A DNA stretch of 64,000 nt from Helianthus annuus (lineage: Eukaryota > Streptophyta > Magnoliopsida > Asterales > Asteraceae): assembly GCF_002127325.2 (NCBI RefSeq), contig NC_035435.2:14854502-14918501 (forward strand), given 5' to 3'. Shown here piece by piece: positions 34,463 through 45,702 of the stretch; within the stretch, counting starts at the first letter, position 1, and every line of letters begins with the position of its first letter. Made by a program: the position numbers and the translations under genes. Below the pieces are notes generated by a model. That model saw nothing but the letters and a program-made list of their open reading frames with translations. It searched no databases and was not told where the DNA came from.

Positions 34463-35425
34463 TTAAAAGCTTGTTACTAGTGGAGGATACCCATGGGTAG
34501 TTGGTATGGTGAAAGTGTTTGAAAATGTGTTAACCTGATGACGTTATGTTGAAACAAAACGACATACGAATGTCGTCTTGTTGGTGTTTTATTATGTTTT
34601 TATTTCTTTTTATGTAACCTAGTGGTAGAATGTTTGTTTAAGTTGCTTGAAGTCTACTTCTATAACCTGACGTGGTTTAGTATATATGTTGTTTGTTATG
34701 TGGTTAACACATAGTGTTTTGAATCTTTCCATGTTGAAGATCCAAACCATTAGGTAAACTAACACATGTTAACCAAATAGTGTTTTGAAAGTAACATGTG
34801 TTAAGCAAGTTTTTTACAACTTTCAAAATGTAAGCTAACATGTGTTAAGCAAGTGTATCTGTTCCAGATTGAGTGTTTAGCAAGGATTGCTTTGATGCTT
34901 TGAAGTTCACAGACCCAATCTGTTTATTTATTCCATATGTGTGGTTAACAAAAGATTGTTTTGATCCTTTTGAGATAAAAAGATCAAATCATTATGGGTA
35001 AGTAACATGTGTTATGCATCTGTTTCTGTTTAGTTTTTTTTTTTATCCAATCTGCTTTTTTTTTTTTTACTACAGCTGTATAGTTAACAAAAGATTGTTT
35101 TGATCATTTGAAGTTAAAGAGAGCAAATGAAACACAGAAAAACAGATATCAAAATGCAGTTAAATGTTAAGATAAGCTGCTTCCGCTTAATATACCACAG
35201 CGGTCCACGAATGACCTTCGGGCCTAATACGACAAAAGTGGCCAAAGGCCATATAGTTTCTTACAATCCTAAATATGATTATTGGGACTCAAAAAGTTAT
35301 ACCTTCTTACACACGTAACAGATAATAGCAGGATGATGACAAAAGACTGTTACATGTGCGTAAGAAGGCCAAAATGAAGAGTCTCCCATTACATAGTACT
35401 ACATAAAATGATTTTAATCAGATGA
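34463..35425. other. Spacer with motif cluster and imperfect direct repeats
   Basis: Contains four of the twelve motif copies (34760, 34792, 34836, 35003). Repeated phrases include atagtgttttgaa (near 34710 and 34778), ttaagcaagt (34801 and 34845) and aacaaaagattgttttgat (34949 and 35087). It lies between the convergent 3' ends of the small gene and the transposase. An open frame at 35127-35318 has no recognisable features. Confidence 0.6.
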
Positions 35426-38400
35426 TCAGTCGCCAGTGGCAGTCTGCCTTAGTTGTTCAGCAGCTGCCTTTGCTGCTTTCATTGCAGCCACCTTAAGGCA
35501 GTTGCGTGAGTCGTGGTCGTCGACATACAGACCACAACGCTTGCATAAGCGAAGCTGCTTTGGACGTTTTGGTGGTTTTGCTTTGGCCTTCTCACCGGGC
35601 CCAGAAATGCGAGTATGAGTACCACATCCTTTATTGCGTGCAACTTCTGGATTAGCAACTTCGACTGGAATGTTGATTGGTTGCCCAACTATTTCTTCCA
35701 TTTGAGCCTCATTTGATTCATTTTCAGTTGTTGCCAACGGTTGCCTGGAAAGAACATTGATCTTGAAATCCCTGAGTTGGTCAACCAGTTTTGCCAACGC
35801 GTCCTCATCGGTTCTAGCAACATCTACGCATTCAGTAACGAGGTCGAGGATTTCATTCCGCATAATGGACGGTGCGTGTGGGTTGACTCCGTATCGACTG
35901 GAAATTGAAAAAACATGTTTGGGGAGGGCATCTCGGCGCCACCTGTCGTTTATGTATTGTGGTGGAATCCTTTCAACATTTTTCAAGCGATAGACACAAA
36001 AGACATGGCGACACAGATACCCGATACGTGTGAAATTCCTGCATGAGCAATTGGCCGATTGATCGACATTGTTGTACGTAACCTGATTTGAACAGAGACA
36101 AACAAAGGAAAACACATTTAGATGCAAAAATATGTTAGAGTACATGGAATAATGTAAGTGCCTAACATGTGTTACCTGATAGACATTTGTGATGTTGTTC
36201 CTTTTATCCAAATGAGTGACGTCTATCAGAAGACTGGAATCGCTCGTCTCGCTTTGGTTTGTGATGTAGCATAAAAACTTACCTTTAATTATTTCTTTTT
36301 GCACTTGGGCGAAAACAGCGTTTGTGTAAATGGCGAACGCGTGTTGCTCTATCGCTAACTCAGTATTGCCAGAGAACATGGTAGAAGAGGTTTTGAACTC
36401 CGAAACACGTTGACGATATCGTTGGCTGTCTACCCTATTTTCAAAGCACATCATAAATTGTACAAGCGTGTTTGCGCTTGTTGAGTTAACCTTGAAGGCC
36501 GCATTAGAGCTTTCGCATCGGGAGGTGGTCTTCATCAAGCAACACATGGGCAGTTCTCTAAAGTAGGCTGGAACCCAGAGATGTCTCATGTTGTACATGT
36601 CGTTTAACCAGCTGTGCTCTTGAAGCCCAAATGTTTGTAGGAGGTCATTCCAGCGGGACTCAAACGTTTCAGGTTTGATATAAACATTCCAAACCAACCG
36701 ATGAATGCAGGACCGAAGATCAGTGTTATCGAGCACGTCGGCTGAGATCTGAAAATTTTAATAGTTATAACACGAGTTAGATTAAATCAATTTGAGAAGA
36801 CATGTAAAAGGGTGTTATGTTGGATAACACATGTTAAAGGTTAACAAACTTATGTATACCTTGGATGGTAGTTTTTTCATTATATGCCACATGCATAGAC
36901 GGTGACGTGATTCTGTAAAGACCATAGGAACAGCTTGTAGCATGGATGGGTCTTGATCACTCAGCACGAGAGTTGGTTGAGTACCGTGTGCCTTCAAGAA
37001 AGCCTTAAGCAACCACACGTAAGATTCAATTGACTCAGTTGATATCAAACCAGCTCCAAATGTAACACATTGGAAATGATGATCCACACCCGTGAATGGC
37101 ACAAAAACCATCTTGTACCTATGAACAAAAAAATTGATTTGATGTTAACAATATGAACAACTTTTTTGGTCAACCTAAAATTGGATACTTGGGGATCAGG
37201 CATAACATATGTTAGAGTGGAGGGGGGCTAACCTGTTTGTGCTGTAAGTTGCATCAAACGCTAGGACATCGCCAAAAGCTTTGTAGTTAAGCTTTGAAAT
37301 CTCATCAGCCCAGAATACAGAGGACAACTTTCCATTTGATACGGTGTAATCAAAAAAGAAGTTGGGTAGGTTGTCATAACGCTCACGCAAGCGTTCTAGG
37401 AAAACTTGTGCGTCGCGTTCACCAATAAAAATTCGCAGCTGGTGGCTAAAGTTTTTAAAATCGACCGGTGTCCCATTGACATTGTGATGCCCTCCTTTTA
37501 AAGCTACAAGGCATCTATAAGACCTCATTGGTCCAATGCGGTTTAGACTCATGTTATGAATGAATTGTTTCGTGGAGAATGACAGTTTCCGTGATATCTT
37601 ACTAAGATCACGGTTGTAACTCTCAACAAGTTCATGATTATGAATATCATTGAAAGTTAGGACTGTGTATGAATCGTTCGATATCGATACTAGTATGCTT
37701 GCCTTACAGTCACACCATGAGAAGGTGGTCCTCCGGTGCTTAACAGAAGATTCATCTAGGGTGTCAAAAGTCCGCTTTGGTTGGGGTTTCCCATATTTTG
37801 AGCATCTGAGATACTTGTGTGTGGGAATTCCATTCCAGACTTTAGTTTGACCTTTTTTTACAGAAAACCCTGCTTCGAGCGCATAGAGTTCATACATGGA
37901 AAGAACATCCTGAAAGGTTGGATATGTTTTGCCACACACCGGTATGAACTTATCAGCAACATTAGGAATCCAGTAGCGGGTTCCCTGAGGGGTATCAAAA
38001 ACAAAGTATGGGTTCGAAGGACCTGTACCATAAAACGGAAAAAGTTATGAATCTGCAATAAAATGGCATGACACTACAGGTTATAAAATGTGTGATATGA
38101 AAATAAATTGGGATCCCATTGTCCATTGTACAACCGTCTAACTGGCCGCGTGGTGATTCCTCAAACATAGAAGGACCATGAGATGATCCAGAAACAGCTA
38201 CAGTCATGGCTTCCATCTGGGAATCTTGGGATGCTACATGTGAACATTATAGAAAAAGTTTGAAAGATGACATGTCTAGTGAAGAAATAAAACAAGAAAA
38301 GTGTAAGATAAAACAAACCTTCATCAATATCCATATCCTGGTCATCAATAACCGCGTTTTTCATAAAATTGTTGGATACCAAAACATCAGGGGATCTAAC

Positions 38401-38683
38401 AGGGTCTTCCGGCGACCGGGAACAATCAACATGCATATAAGTATATGCAGATGCTTCGAATGCAACACGTGAACATGGGCATGCATAATAGGATGGAATA
38501 TTAGATTAAAAAGTTGTAAAAAACAAAAAGGAATAACAGATCTTCTAGAACAGTTAGTAAACTATATATGGACAAACCTGAAGCATTAAATTCTTCATCG
38601 TTTTGGAAGTCACTGCAAAAGAACATGTTTGGGAAACTACGGACCGGCGACATTAATTCAGAGTTTGGTGGATTTGTCTCCAT
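35426..38683 (-). CDS. FAR1/MURA-type Mutator-like transposase, 7 exons (872 aa)
   Basis: Exons on the minus strand are 38683-38578, 38453-38319, 38233-38135, 38022-37233, 37118-36860, 36748-36176 and 36082-35426. They total 2619 nt, GT/AG introns, open to TGA at 35426-35428. The order is an acidic N-terminus, a FAR1/WRKY-GCM1-like DNA-binding region (exon 4, with CDCKASI and HNHEL), and the MULE catalytic core. The core has Asp in LAFDATYSTN, Asp in LSDQDPSM, CMWHIMKKLP, and the likely Glu in SRCESSNAAF. Then come a SWIM zinc finger CSCRNFTRIGYLCRH and a Lys/Pro-rich tail with a CKRCGLYVDDHDSRNC motif. The transposase would cut and paste its element. The start codon lies only 14 bp from the kinase frame, so its promoter appears to be missing or to lie in host DNA. 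Confidence 0.9.
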
Positions 38684-38697
38684 TGATATTAATGGAG

Positions 38698-40539
38698 ATG
38701 CTTGCTACTGTGGTGTAAGTTTGAATCAATGAATACAGATTTGACCATAAATGCTGAGCTGTTTACACCTAGAAATCAACAGTTCACATTTTCTGAGCTG
38801 AAGAGTATTACTAACAACTTCAAGACAATTATTGGGAGAGGAGGGTTTGGAACAGTGTACTATGGGTATAATGGTAATGACCCGGTTGCTGTAAAGATGC
38901 TTACTGAATCATCAAGTCAAGGCTATAAGGAATTTCAGGCAGAGGTAATTTCTGTCAATGCTGTAAAGGCCTTTCATTTTAAAAATTAAATACAAAAGTA
39001 CTATTGTATTATCATATTAATTTACTAATACTATGATTATGCCGCTTGGCTTAATAAGCAAGGATGCTTAAACAATACAATGGAAGGACTAAGAAAAGTT
39101 TGTCTACAGGTCAAGCTTCTAATGGATGTCCGTCGTAAAAACATAACCTCACTAGTTGGATACTGCAATGACAACAACCAAAAGGGGATTATCTACGAGT
39201 ACATGGCTAATGGGAGCTTAGAAATGCATCTATTTGGTAATTTGAGAACCACTACAAGGAAACTACCATTTGGGAACTACAAATAAGTGTCACTATATTT
39301 GGTTTCTATTGACACATTTTCGATAAAGTAATAAAAAAACTATTTTTCTCTGGCATTTTTAAAAGGGATGGGTAAATAAAAGGCATAGGCAAACATCACA
39401 TGTCCTCTTGTAACATTCGAATGTGCTATGTGATTCGCGCTCTTCTAAAACACAATGGTGACTAGAGTAATATCTTTACTTTTTTATTTCTTAATAAGAT
39501 GGAAGTCCAAATGTCTTGAGCTGGGAAACAAGGTTACAAATTGCATGTGATGCAGCAGAAGGTTGGTAATTAGATTACTTACTACGAACATGTACCTTTT
39601 GGGTTATCTAAACACCATCTTTAATAAGTTTGGTATGCATGGCTTGATATTATAGGGCTAGTGTACCTGCATCATGGTTGCAAGCCACCGATCGTCCATA
39701 GAGATGTGAAACCTTCAAACATACTATTGAATCAAGTTTTCCAAGCAAAACTAGCAGATTTTGGGATGTCCAAGGCTTTTGCAACTGAAGATGCCACCCA
39801 TGTATCAACAGTAGTTGTCGGTACTCGTGGATACCTTGACCCTGAGTGAGTTTTTCACTTCATGGTTTTTCATTTTGGAAGAATAAACCAACTTTAATTG
39901 CTATGCAATATATAAACTAACATGAAATTATATTTCAGTAACCTTTAACATCATAAACGACGGCAATGGTTGAAAACTTAGCAAAAATAATAACTTGCTA
40001 GCTAGCCATCTGAACAAGTCATTAATTTAAAAGGAAAAAGCAACTTGTTAGTATGTCAAGGCTAGTTAATTAATGGCTATTTCCCTAGGCTCATAAATTG
40101 TTTCTACTTCGTCACAATTTTCCCAAGTTTAAAATGCATGTTGTTCTGCAGGTATTACTTAACTAACTGGTTGACCGAGAAAAGCGACGTGTATAGTTTT
40201 GGAGTAGTACTCTTGGAGTTGATTACAAGCCGACAAGCGACATCTGAAGACATAAACATGATTGAACGGGTTAAGTCAATGGTTGCACAAGGAAATGTTA
40301 ATAATTTAGTTGACCCTAGGTTAGAGGGGAGGTTTAACATCAATACAGCCTGGAAGGTAGTAGAATTGGCAATTGCCTGTGTTTCTCACACATCCATCAG
40401 AAGGCCCACCATGAACAATGTGGCTATGGAGCTCAAGAACTGTTTGCAAGTAGAGAAAGCTTGTGATGGTAAACCAAATAATCAAAGTGGATACTTATCC
40501 TTTAATGTGGAATCTATGATCAGTCCAAAGGCAAGATAG
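38698..40539 (+). pseudogene. LRR receptor kinase, cytoplasmic kinase domain (5 exons)
   Basis: Exons are about 38698-38943, 39108-39233, 39499-39561, 39656-39845 and 40152-40539 (stop TAG). They encode a complete Ser/Thr kinase: glycine loop GRGGFGTVYYG, VAIK-type lysine in VAVKML, catalytic [15 protein letters not shown], activation segment [11 protein letters not shown] and SDVYSFGVVLLEL. It is an RD kinase of the malectin-LRR type, normally membrane-bound with the exons at 18342-18666 upstream. The natural acceptor of the first kinase exon is not evident. AG at 38697 keeps the frame but adds unusual residues (CLLLWC), while AG at 38720 would shift it. With 20 kb of insertions and missing 5' exons in view, it is probably a broken gene. 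Confidence 0.8.
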
Positions 40540-40780
40540 TGAACTCTTGAAACTGTCAAGTGTCAAGTATTTGGCTCTTCTTTAAAACAGGTTGTGTGTG
40601 TATGTTTGTATTAACATATTCCTCCTTGTAACTTGTAAGTGATCAAACTATAAGTCCAGCATAAACTGTTAATTGTAATAGACATCCTGCATTATAATAA
40701 TGTATAAAATTGTGTACTTCAACCTGGCCCATAGATTAGCCTATAAACCTAATGTGCCTTAAGGCCCTAGTCTATTTATA
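40540..40780 (+). other. 3' flank of the receptor kinase
   Basis: AT-rich with possible poly(A) signals (near 40700, ataataatgtataaa). No gene seen. The last nine bases, ctatttata, form the duplication of the next element. Confidence 0.4.
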
Positions 40781-41980
40781 GGGTAAATTACATTTTTCGT
40801 CCTTTATGTTTGTATCGAATTGCAATAGATGTCCTTTAACTTCAATAATTACAGACACGTTCCTTTTTTTGTAAAACTCGTTACATTTTACGTCCTTTAA
40901 CACTAACCAGGTTATTTTTTTTTTTTGTTAAATATGCCATGTGCCTTGAACATGAGGGCATTTATGTCTTTTTATCCCAATTTAATTAAATTATATATGA
41001 TAACTATAAAACTTCTATCTCTTATCTTTATTCTCTCTCTGTATCTCTCTACACCCAAAAGTATCATCATCACCAATTCACCATCAACATTCATTAGATC
41101 GAGACACTGCCACCAACCATCATAATTTTTTTGTGAGCTCTTTCCTCCGATCATCTTTTCCTCCTTGCCCTAGACCACAATTTCATAAATAACACTCTTT
41201 CTTTACAAATTCCCTAAGTATTAATCTCTACCTACAAAAAAAATACCCTCCCTGCTTCTCTATATGAGCTTACTCTCCGTCTCATCTCCGGCGAGCCAGC
41301 GACCCACCACTCCGTCCCTTTAGTCTCTCTATTCATCAGAGCATCTTCCATCTTCCGGCTGGAACCCCAATCCAGCAAGACAGCCACCCATTTCAAAATC
41401 AAACACCACAAATCAAAGTCAAAATCTCTATTTTGAAAAGTCAAAACCCATGAACCAGAGAAGAACTCAGTTTGAAACTTAGTTTGTGTCGGAGAGCATA
41501 CCTGTACCCAAGAAACGGAGAGAGGACGCCGATGGTGGGTGTGCAGCAGTGGTGGGTGTGCGTCGGTGGTGGTCGAACAAAACAAAACAAAGGTGAAGAA
41601 AAGGGGACGGGGTAGAGAGATAGAGAGGGGGGGAGGTGGTGGGTGGTTGATGGTGGTGGTGGTTGTTCGATCGAGATAGAGAGAGGGAGAGAAAGGAGTG
41701 AGAGGGGGAAGTGAAGAGAGAAGTGGGAGGTTGTTTATGGATTTTACATGTTATAAGTTTTTAATTTTTTTTTATTATTGTATTAGAATAGGAAAAGACA
41801 AAAATACCCTCATGTGCAGGGCACATGCAATATTTAACTTAAAATTTAACCTGGTTAGTGCTCAAGGACATAGGGTATAACGAGTTTTACAAAAAAAGGA
41901 CTGTGATTATAATTATTGAAGTTAAAGGACATCTATTGCAATATGGTACAAACATAAAGGACGAAAACTGTAATTTACCC
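40781..41980. mobile_element. 1.2 kb Mutator-like MITE with 9-bp target duplication
   Basis: Left end gggtaaattacatttttcgt and the complement of the right end gggtaaattacagttttcgt continue as inverted repeats of about 140 bp, down to actaaccaggtta. The nine bases ctatttata flank it at 40772-40780 and 41981-41989; nine bases is the Mutator signature. The interior (41000-41760) has CT/GA-rich and GGTGG-rich stretches that look like a captured 5' gene region. The minus-strand frame at 41232-41585 has no known domain. Non-autonomous. Confidence 0.9.
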
Positions 41981-41989
41981 CTATTTATA

Positions 41990-43308
41990 ACATTCGTATT
42001 GCATCTTATTGTGATAAAAACCAAGAAATATACAAACATGTGTAGAATCGTAACAAAATACTCAATACCTCATTCTCTATCTATCCCGAGCAACCTCCCC
42101 TCACTTTTCGGCTGTTACCACCCCCAGGCCTCTCTAGATTCTCCCAATTAATTTCTTTTTATATCTACACTCCTACAAGCAAAGTTACACGACTGGCGAC
42201 ACCATCGCAACATCACTTCCAGCATATAATAGAGTTTGGTTTTAAAATCACTTCCAATACATTTTGATCACAAACTCCCATGCGCAATGCATGATGCGCA
42301 TGCATGTGTTTGTTATTTAAAAAATCTAGATAATATTTTAACTTGTTAACTTTAAATACTAAGAATTTAGAGATTAAAATGAATAAATACAAAAAAAAGT
42401 TGCAATACCATTTAAGAAAGTCAATATAACTACAGGTAGATTATGCAAAAGGTACAAGTAATCTATGAAGGAACTCACTTAACAACTTTTTCAACTCATT
42501 GTACAAGCTTATTAATGACCGATGATGTCGAAGGGTTAGTCAAAAATAAGATTAAAAATAAGTCCCTAATACGTTATTAGATATGGTAAGTCGGGTGTCG
42601 AATCACAAGGAGTACTATGGAAAGTATTGTTCTTTAATTGCTTCTTTTGTAAATAAGAAATTGTATGAAAAGGAAAATCTAATGGTTGAGAGTAGGTTTG
42701 AAAATGAAATTAAAAACGAGTTGTAAATAATTGGAGAAAAGGCGATTTCTCTAGGTGTGGATTCAGTTAATTAGTTCAATTGGATAAATCACATAGACAT
42801 GATTGCAAAGATTAATTAGTTGATTGCGATAAACGATCAAGGACAATTTACTTTGATTTCAAAACAACGAAAGGTTGCAACACGAGTAGCAATTGTAAAT
42901 TACTAAGCCTACGTATTTCTAATCAAAAATCCGTCAAGCTCATACGCCTCGTTATCCTTGTAGGATAACAAGGCAATCCCCAACACCTTCAACTCACCAA
43001 CTCACGTTCGTGGAAATAACTACACAAAACGTGAGTATAATCGAATCCCACATTACACTTTAATTACTTTTGGGGTGTAACATGTATGACTTAATCAAAC
43101 ACACTTATGCACACAATCAAACCTATGCAAACACTCAATCCAAAAAACATGTTATTTGTTATCCTTAGGTTATTCATGCTCGATACTCAAATACTCATAC
43201 ATGCAAACTATTTGTCATTAACTTTACGCAAGCATACCTTAACATGTATAGTGAATAATAATATCTTTGAAGGGCGGCAAATTCCTAACATTGACAAGTG
43301 GCAACAAC
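41990..43308. other. Unassigned AT-rich DNA with a probable old LTR fragment
   Basis: From about 42540 to 43080 the text resembles the LTR start region of Athila-type gypsy elements (for example gatatggtaagtcgggtgtcgaatcacaagg; compare gtaagataccgaggtcgtcc in the element at 51109). It may be a decayed LTR, but no ends are defined. The remainder shows nothing I can name. Confidence 0.35.
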
Positions 43309-43727
43309 TAGGGGTGTTCAAGATCGGATTATCCGGTTTCCGGATATTCGAACCCGAACCCGTATCCGAAATTGCGGATACGGATTCGAATATCCAAACG
43401 GATATCTAAATTCATAAAAATTTTCAAAAAACTCTTTTGGTGCATAGATTAAAACTAAACCTATATTTGTTTTTCCAAATTTTCCACGTTAAAAACAATG
43501 AACTTTTATAAATCCACATCTGAATCCGATCATTTACTATTTTTTAATATATTTCAATCTAAACATAGTGCTCATATACTATATATATTTTTTTAAAATA
43601 TTAGGTTTGGATAGAGGATAATCGGTCCGAAAATTTTAGAAATCCACATCTGAATCCGAATCCGAAAATTCGGATTTTCGGATATATCGGACTCGGTTTT
43701 GGATCCGGATTTTTTTTAACAGCCCTA
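43309..43727. mobile_element. MITE-like element, complete copy of the left-edge family
   Basis: Begins taggggtgttcaagatcgga and ends ggattttttttaacagcccta, so the ends are inverted (taggg.tgtt). Both subterminal regions consist of ccgaatccga/ggatatccg words that pair with each other. The middle shares gtgctcatatactatatata with 1-315. No flanking duplication is obvious. The TAGGG ends suggest a hAT-type MITE. Confidence 0.65.
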
Positions 43728-43927
43728 CTCGTGCTAATAACACTGATTGCAACCATTAACATTGTATATGATCATGTAAAGGTGTTACTATATAGCATAA
43801 GAGAAGGCCTCAACTTTGTAAGAATTGTTGAAGAATGTCTAGATGTGGACGGTGAATCGGTAAAGTTAAGAAAAGCACCAAGGCGGTTGTCATAAGTTGA
43901 AGTTTACCAAACTTGGCTATCAATAGA
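43728..43927. other. Short spacer, nothing recognised
   Basis: About 200 bp of AT-rich text with no gene or clear repeat. Confidence 0.5.
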
Positions 43928-44595
43928 TGTAGATCCGTTTTCGGAGGATCGACCACGAAACCAAATACTTGTTTATAACAAAACACGGTTACGAGTGTGG
44001 AATCCCTGTGACGATGCCAAACCAAACACAGAATATAGCAAGAACACGAAGTAATCAACAATTCACAGTCTATTGATTAAAACGGATGAGAACAATCATC
44101 AAACACATACACACAATGTTTGAAAGTAAACTTCACAGTAGGGTATGCTCTCATAGTTTCACACTGAAACCAAGTGGTGTTTATATAGGCAGCCCAGCCC
44201 AACTATCGACGAAAGACAAGATGGGCCTTGATGAAAAACCAAGGTTGACGAAACACCAGGTATTTCATCACTGTTCATGATGAAAGATAGAATGATGACC
44301 AACAAGGTGTTTCATCACACATGTGCTCGACGATCATCGCTGGCTGCAAAACAGATAGGCTGCAAACAGTTTGCAGCAGGTCCATGTAAACACACACAAA
44401 CATATCCTACTACAATATGCAACATGCATCAGTTATAGACATTAAATACCAAAAGAGACAAACTGTCGGACCTAAGTAAGATAGGAGGATATCCGACTTG
44501 GTCGACCGACGGAAAATACAGACTCGATAAGTAAAGTCTGTAAAATTACAACGCTAAACAAGAACAAGTTACAGACACAAAACAATGCACCAACA
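43928..44595 (-). repeat. Copia 3: LTR of a SIRE-like element, minus strand
   Basis: On the minus strand it starts TGTTGGTGCATTG and ends CCTCCGAAAACGGATCTACA. Copia 2's LTR starts TGTTGGTGCACTTG and ends CCTCCGAGAGGGACCTACA, so both belong to one family. A TATATAAAC box lies on the minus strand at about 44180. The purine stretch CAAGGAGGAGTT follows directly outside the start (44596-44608), as expected for a polypurine tract, so this is a 3' LTR. Its 5' partner was not found. Confidence 0.7.
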
Positions 44596-45099
44596 AACTC
44601 CTCCTTGTCTGTTACTTGGTCTTCGGTCTTCAATCTTCAGTGCTTCAATGACTAGGTGCTTCCGGCGTGGATCCCTCGGTAATAACAAAAGCAAGCGACG
44701 CGCTGAAATCGTAATGCTTGATGCGCGTCCTTGTCTTTGTAAAAGATATCATGTCAGAATAGCTTGTTGATGTCGGTCGCGGACATGTTCACAATCCACA
44801 TCGGATCTAGCATCCGAAAGTTTTCTCGATTGCCCTTGAACACAATAACCGCTTCATGAGTATCCGAATCGCAACACCACAACGCCATATCGTCAAGAAA
44901 GTTATGTTCAATGGGCATCAACGGAATCTTGTCCATGACCTTCGCCGGCTGATATACGATCTTGTATCGAGCCGTGTTGGTCGATGGATCTAAAGTGAAC
45001 TTGATTTGTTGATACACTGGGAACTGTGGTTTATACGATTCATCCTTCCATCCTTTCTTTCGCTCGAACTTAATTTTCCTTGCAAATAATGTTGTGCCA
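44596..45099 (-). pseudogene. Open frame remnant upstream of the copia 3 polypurine tract
   Basis: A minus-strand frame from about 45099 to 44754 encodes a protein rich in aromatic residues (YQQIKFTLDPSTNTARYKIVY, ALWCCDSDTHEAVIVFKGN, FRMLDPMWIVNMSATDINKLF). A second frame after the stop appears to continue it to about 44600, so a frameshift is likely. I do not recognise the domain. In position it would be the extra 3' region found between pol and LTR of SIRE-type copia elements, or a captured host exon. It is cut at 45099 by the duplicated receptor-kinase segment. Confidence 0.4.
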
Positions 45100-45702
45100 T
45101 AACTGTATTGTCTAAATCTCCGTGGTTTGATCTAGTTACAATCATAATGTGTATATACAAACCATCCGACAGTTACAAATGGTAATTTTTGGCGCTTTTT
45201 GGCGCCAAATCAAAGATAAACCGAAGATAATTGTCATCGAACGACTAATTTATCAAGTCGACATCCTACCCTAAATAAGCATATAAGTACTTAAGTATTT
45301 AATTAGCTACATACATAATAAACATTAAATACGAATTAATTTTAATGCTTCCAATAACATATAGATGTTAGCTTCTAGCTCTGAATGTTCAAAGGATTTT
45401 ACTTAAAATGAAATTACACTAAATAGGAAAATAAAACAGATAGAAAAATCCTAAGAATCATTCCTAATCCATTTCAGATAGAACGTGATCTGTTCTTTTT
45501 GTTCCTTTTTCTTCATTATTGGTTTGCCGTCATATGTACAATAGATTCATAGTGAGCTCAACACATAATTATTTTTAAGATATATGCTAAGTAATAAAAC
45601 TAAATAAAGGAACCCACATACATGAAGAAACCATAAACTCTAGATGCTATATCTCTAACAAGATCAAAAGCTTTTACATGATGCATAATGAGCTTACATG
45701 GT
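45100..45702 (+). repeat. Segmental duplication, copy 2 (receptor-kinase intron)
   Basis: Similar to 17697-18321 over its whole length. It breaks off at ...cttacatggt, where copy 1 continues into cttccttgtaac and the LRR exon, and here the LTR of copia 2 begins. A second receptor-kinase paralogue therefore probably continues beyond copia 2, right of the window. Confidence 0.85.

Larger units (their letters stand above)
27754..36836. promoter_or_regulatory. Dispersed TAACATGTGTTA motif, 12 exact copies, all noncoding
   Basis: Plus-strand copies start at 27754, 28669, 30160, 33341, 34792, 34836, 35003 and 36163. Inverted copies (TAACACATGTTA) start at 31388, 33360, 34760 and 36825. One-base variants are at 28939, 31343 and 37203. 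Positions are introns 5, 6, 11 and 15 of the Ulp1 gene, its 3' end, the spacer before the transposase, and two transposase introns. None lies inside an exon, except that the TAA at 33341 is also the Ulp1 stop codon. A given 12-mer is expected about 0.001 times in 9 kb. Role as a protein-binding site is inferred by analogy with VANDAL elements. Confidence 0.8.
26598..38697. mobile_element. Mutator-like element with FAR1/MURA transposase, Ulp1-like gene and a small third gene
   Basis: The unit starts at gggcttggttatatagtaaa right after (TA)n. It holds a rightward 22-exon Ulp1-like gene (27001-33343), a small rightward gene (33995-34462) and a leftward transposase (38683-35426). Transposase plus Ulp1-like protease is the known gene content of Kaonashi/ULP-bearing Mutator-like elements and recalls the multi-gene VANDAL elements of Arabidopsis; such elements often lack terminal inverted repeats. 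Twelve exact TAACATGTGTTA copies mark its noncoding DNA. I found no inverted copy of the left end. The right side changes into the receptor-kinase frame within 14 bp of the transposase start, so the right terminus is missing or unrecognised. That limit is approximate. Confidence 0.75.

Noticed and set aside
43779..43805. Possible right terminus of the Mutator-like element (ttactatatag, inverse of ctatatagtaa)
   Set aside because: Only a 10-base match to the left end and the inward sequence does not agree; probably chance in AT-rich DNA.
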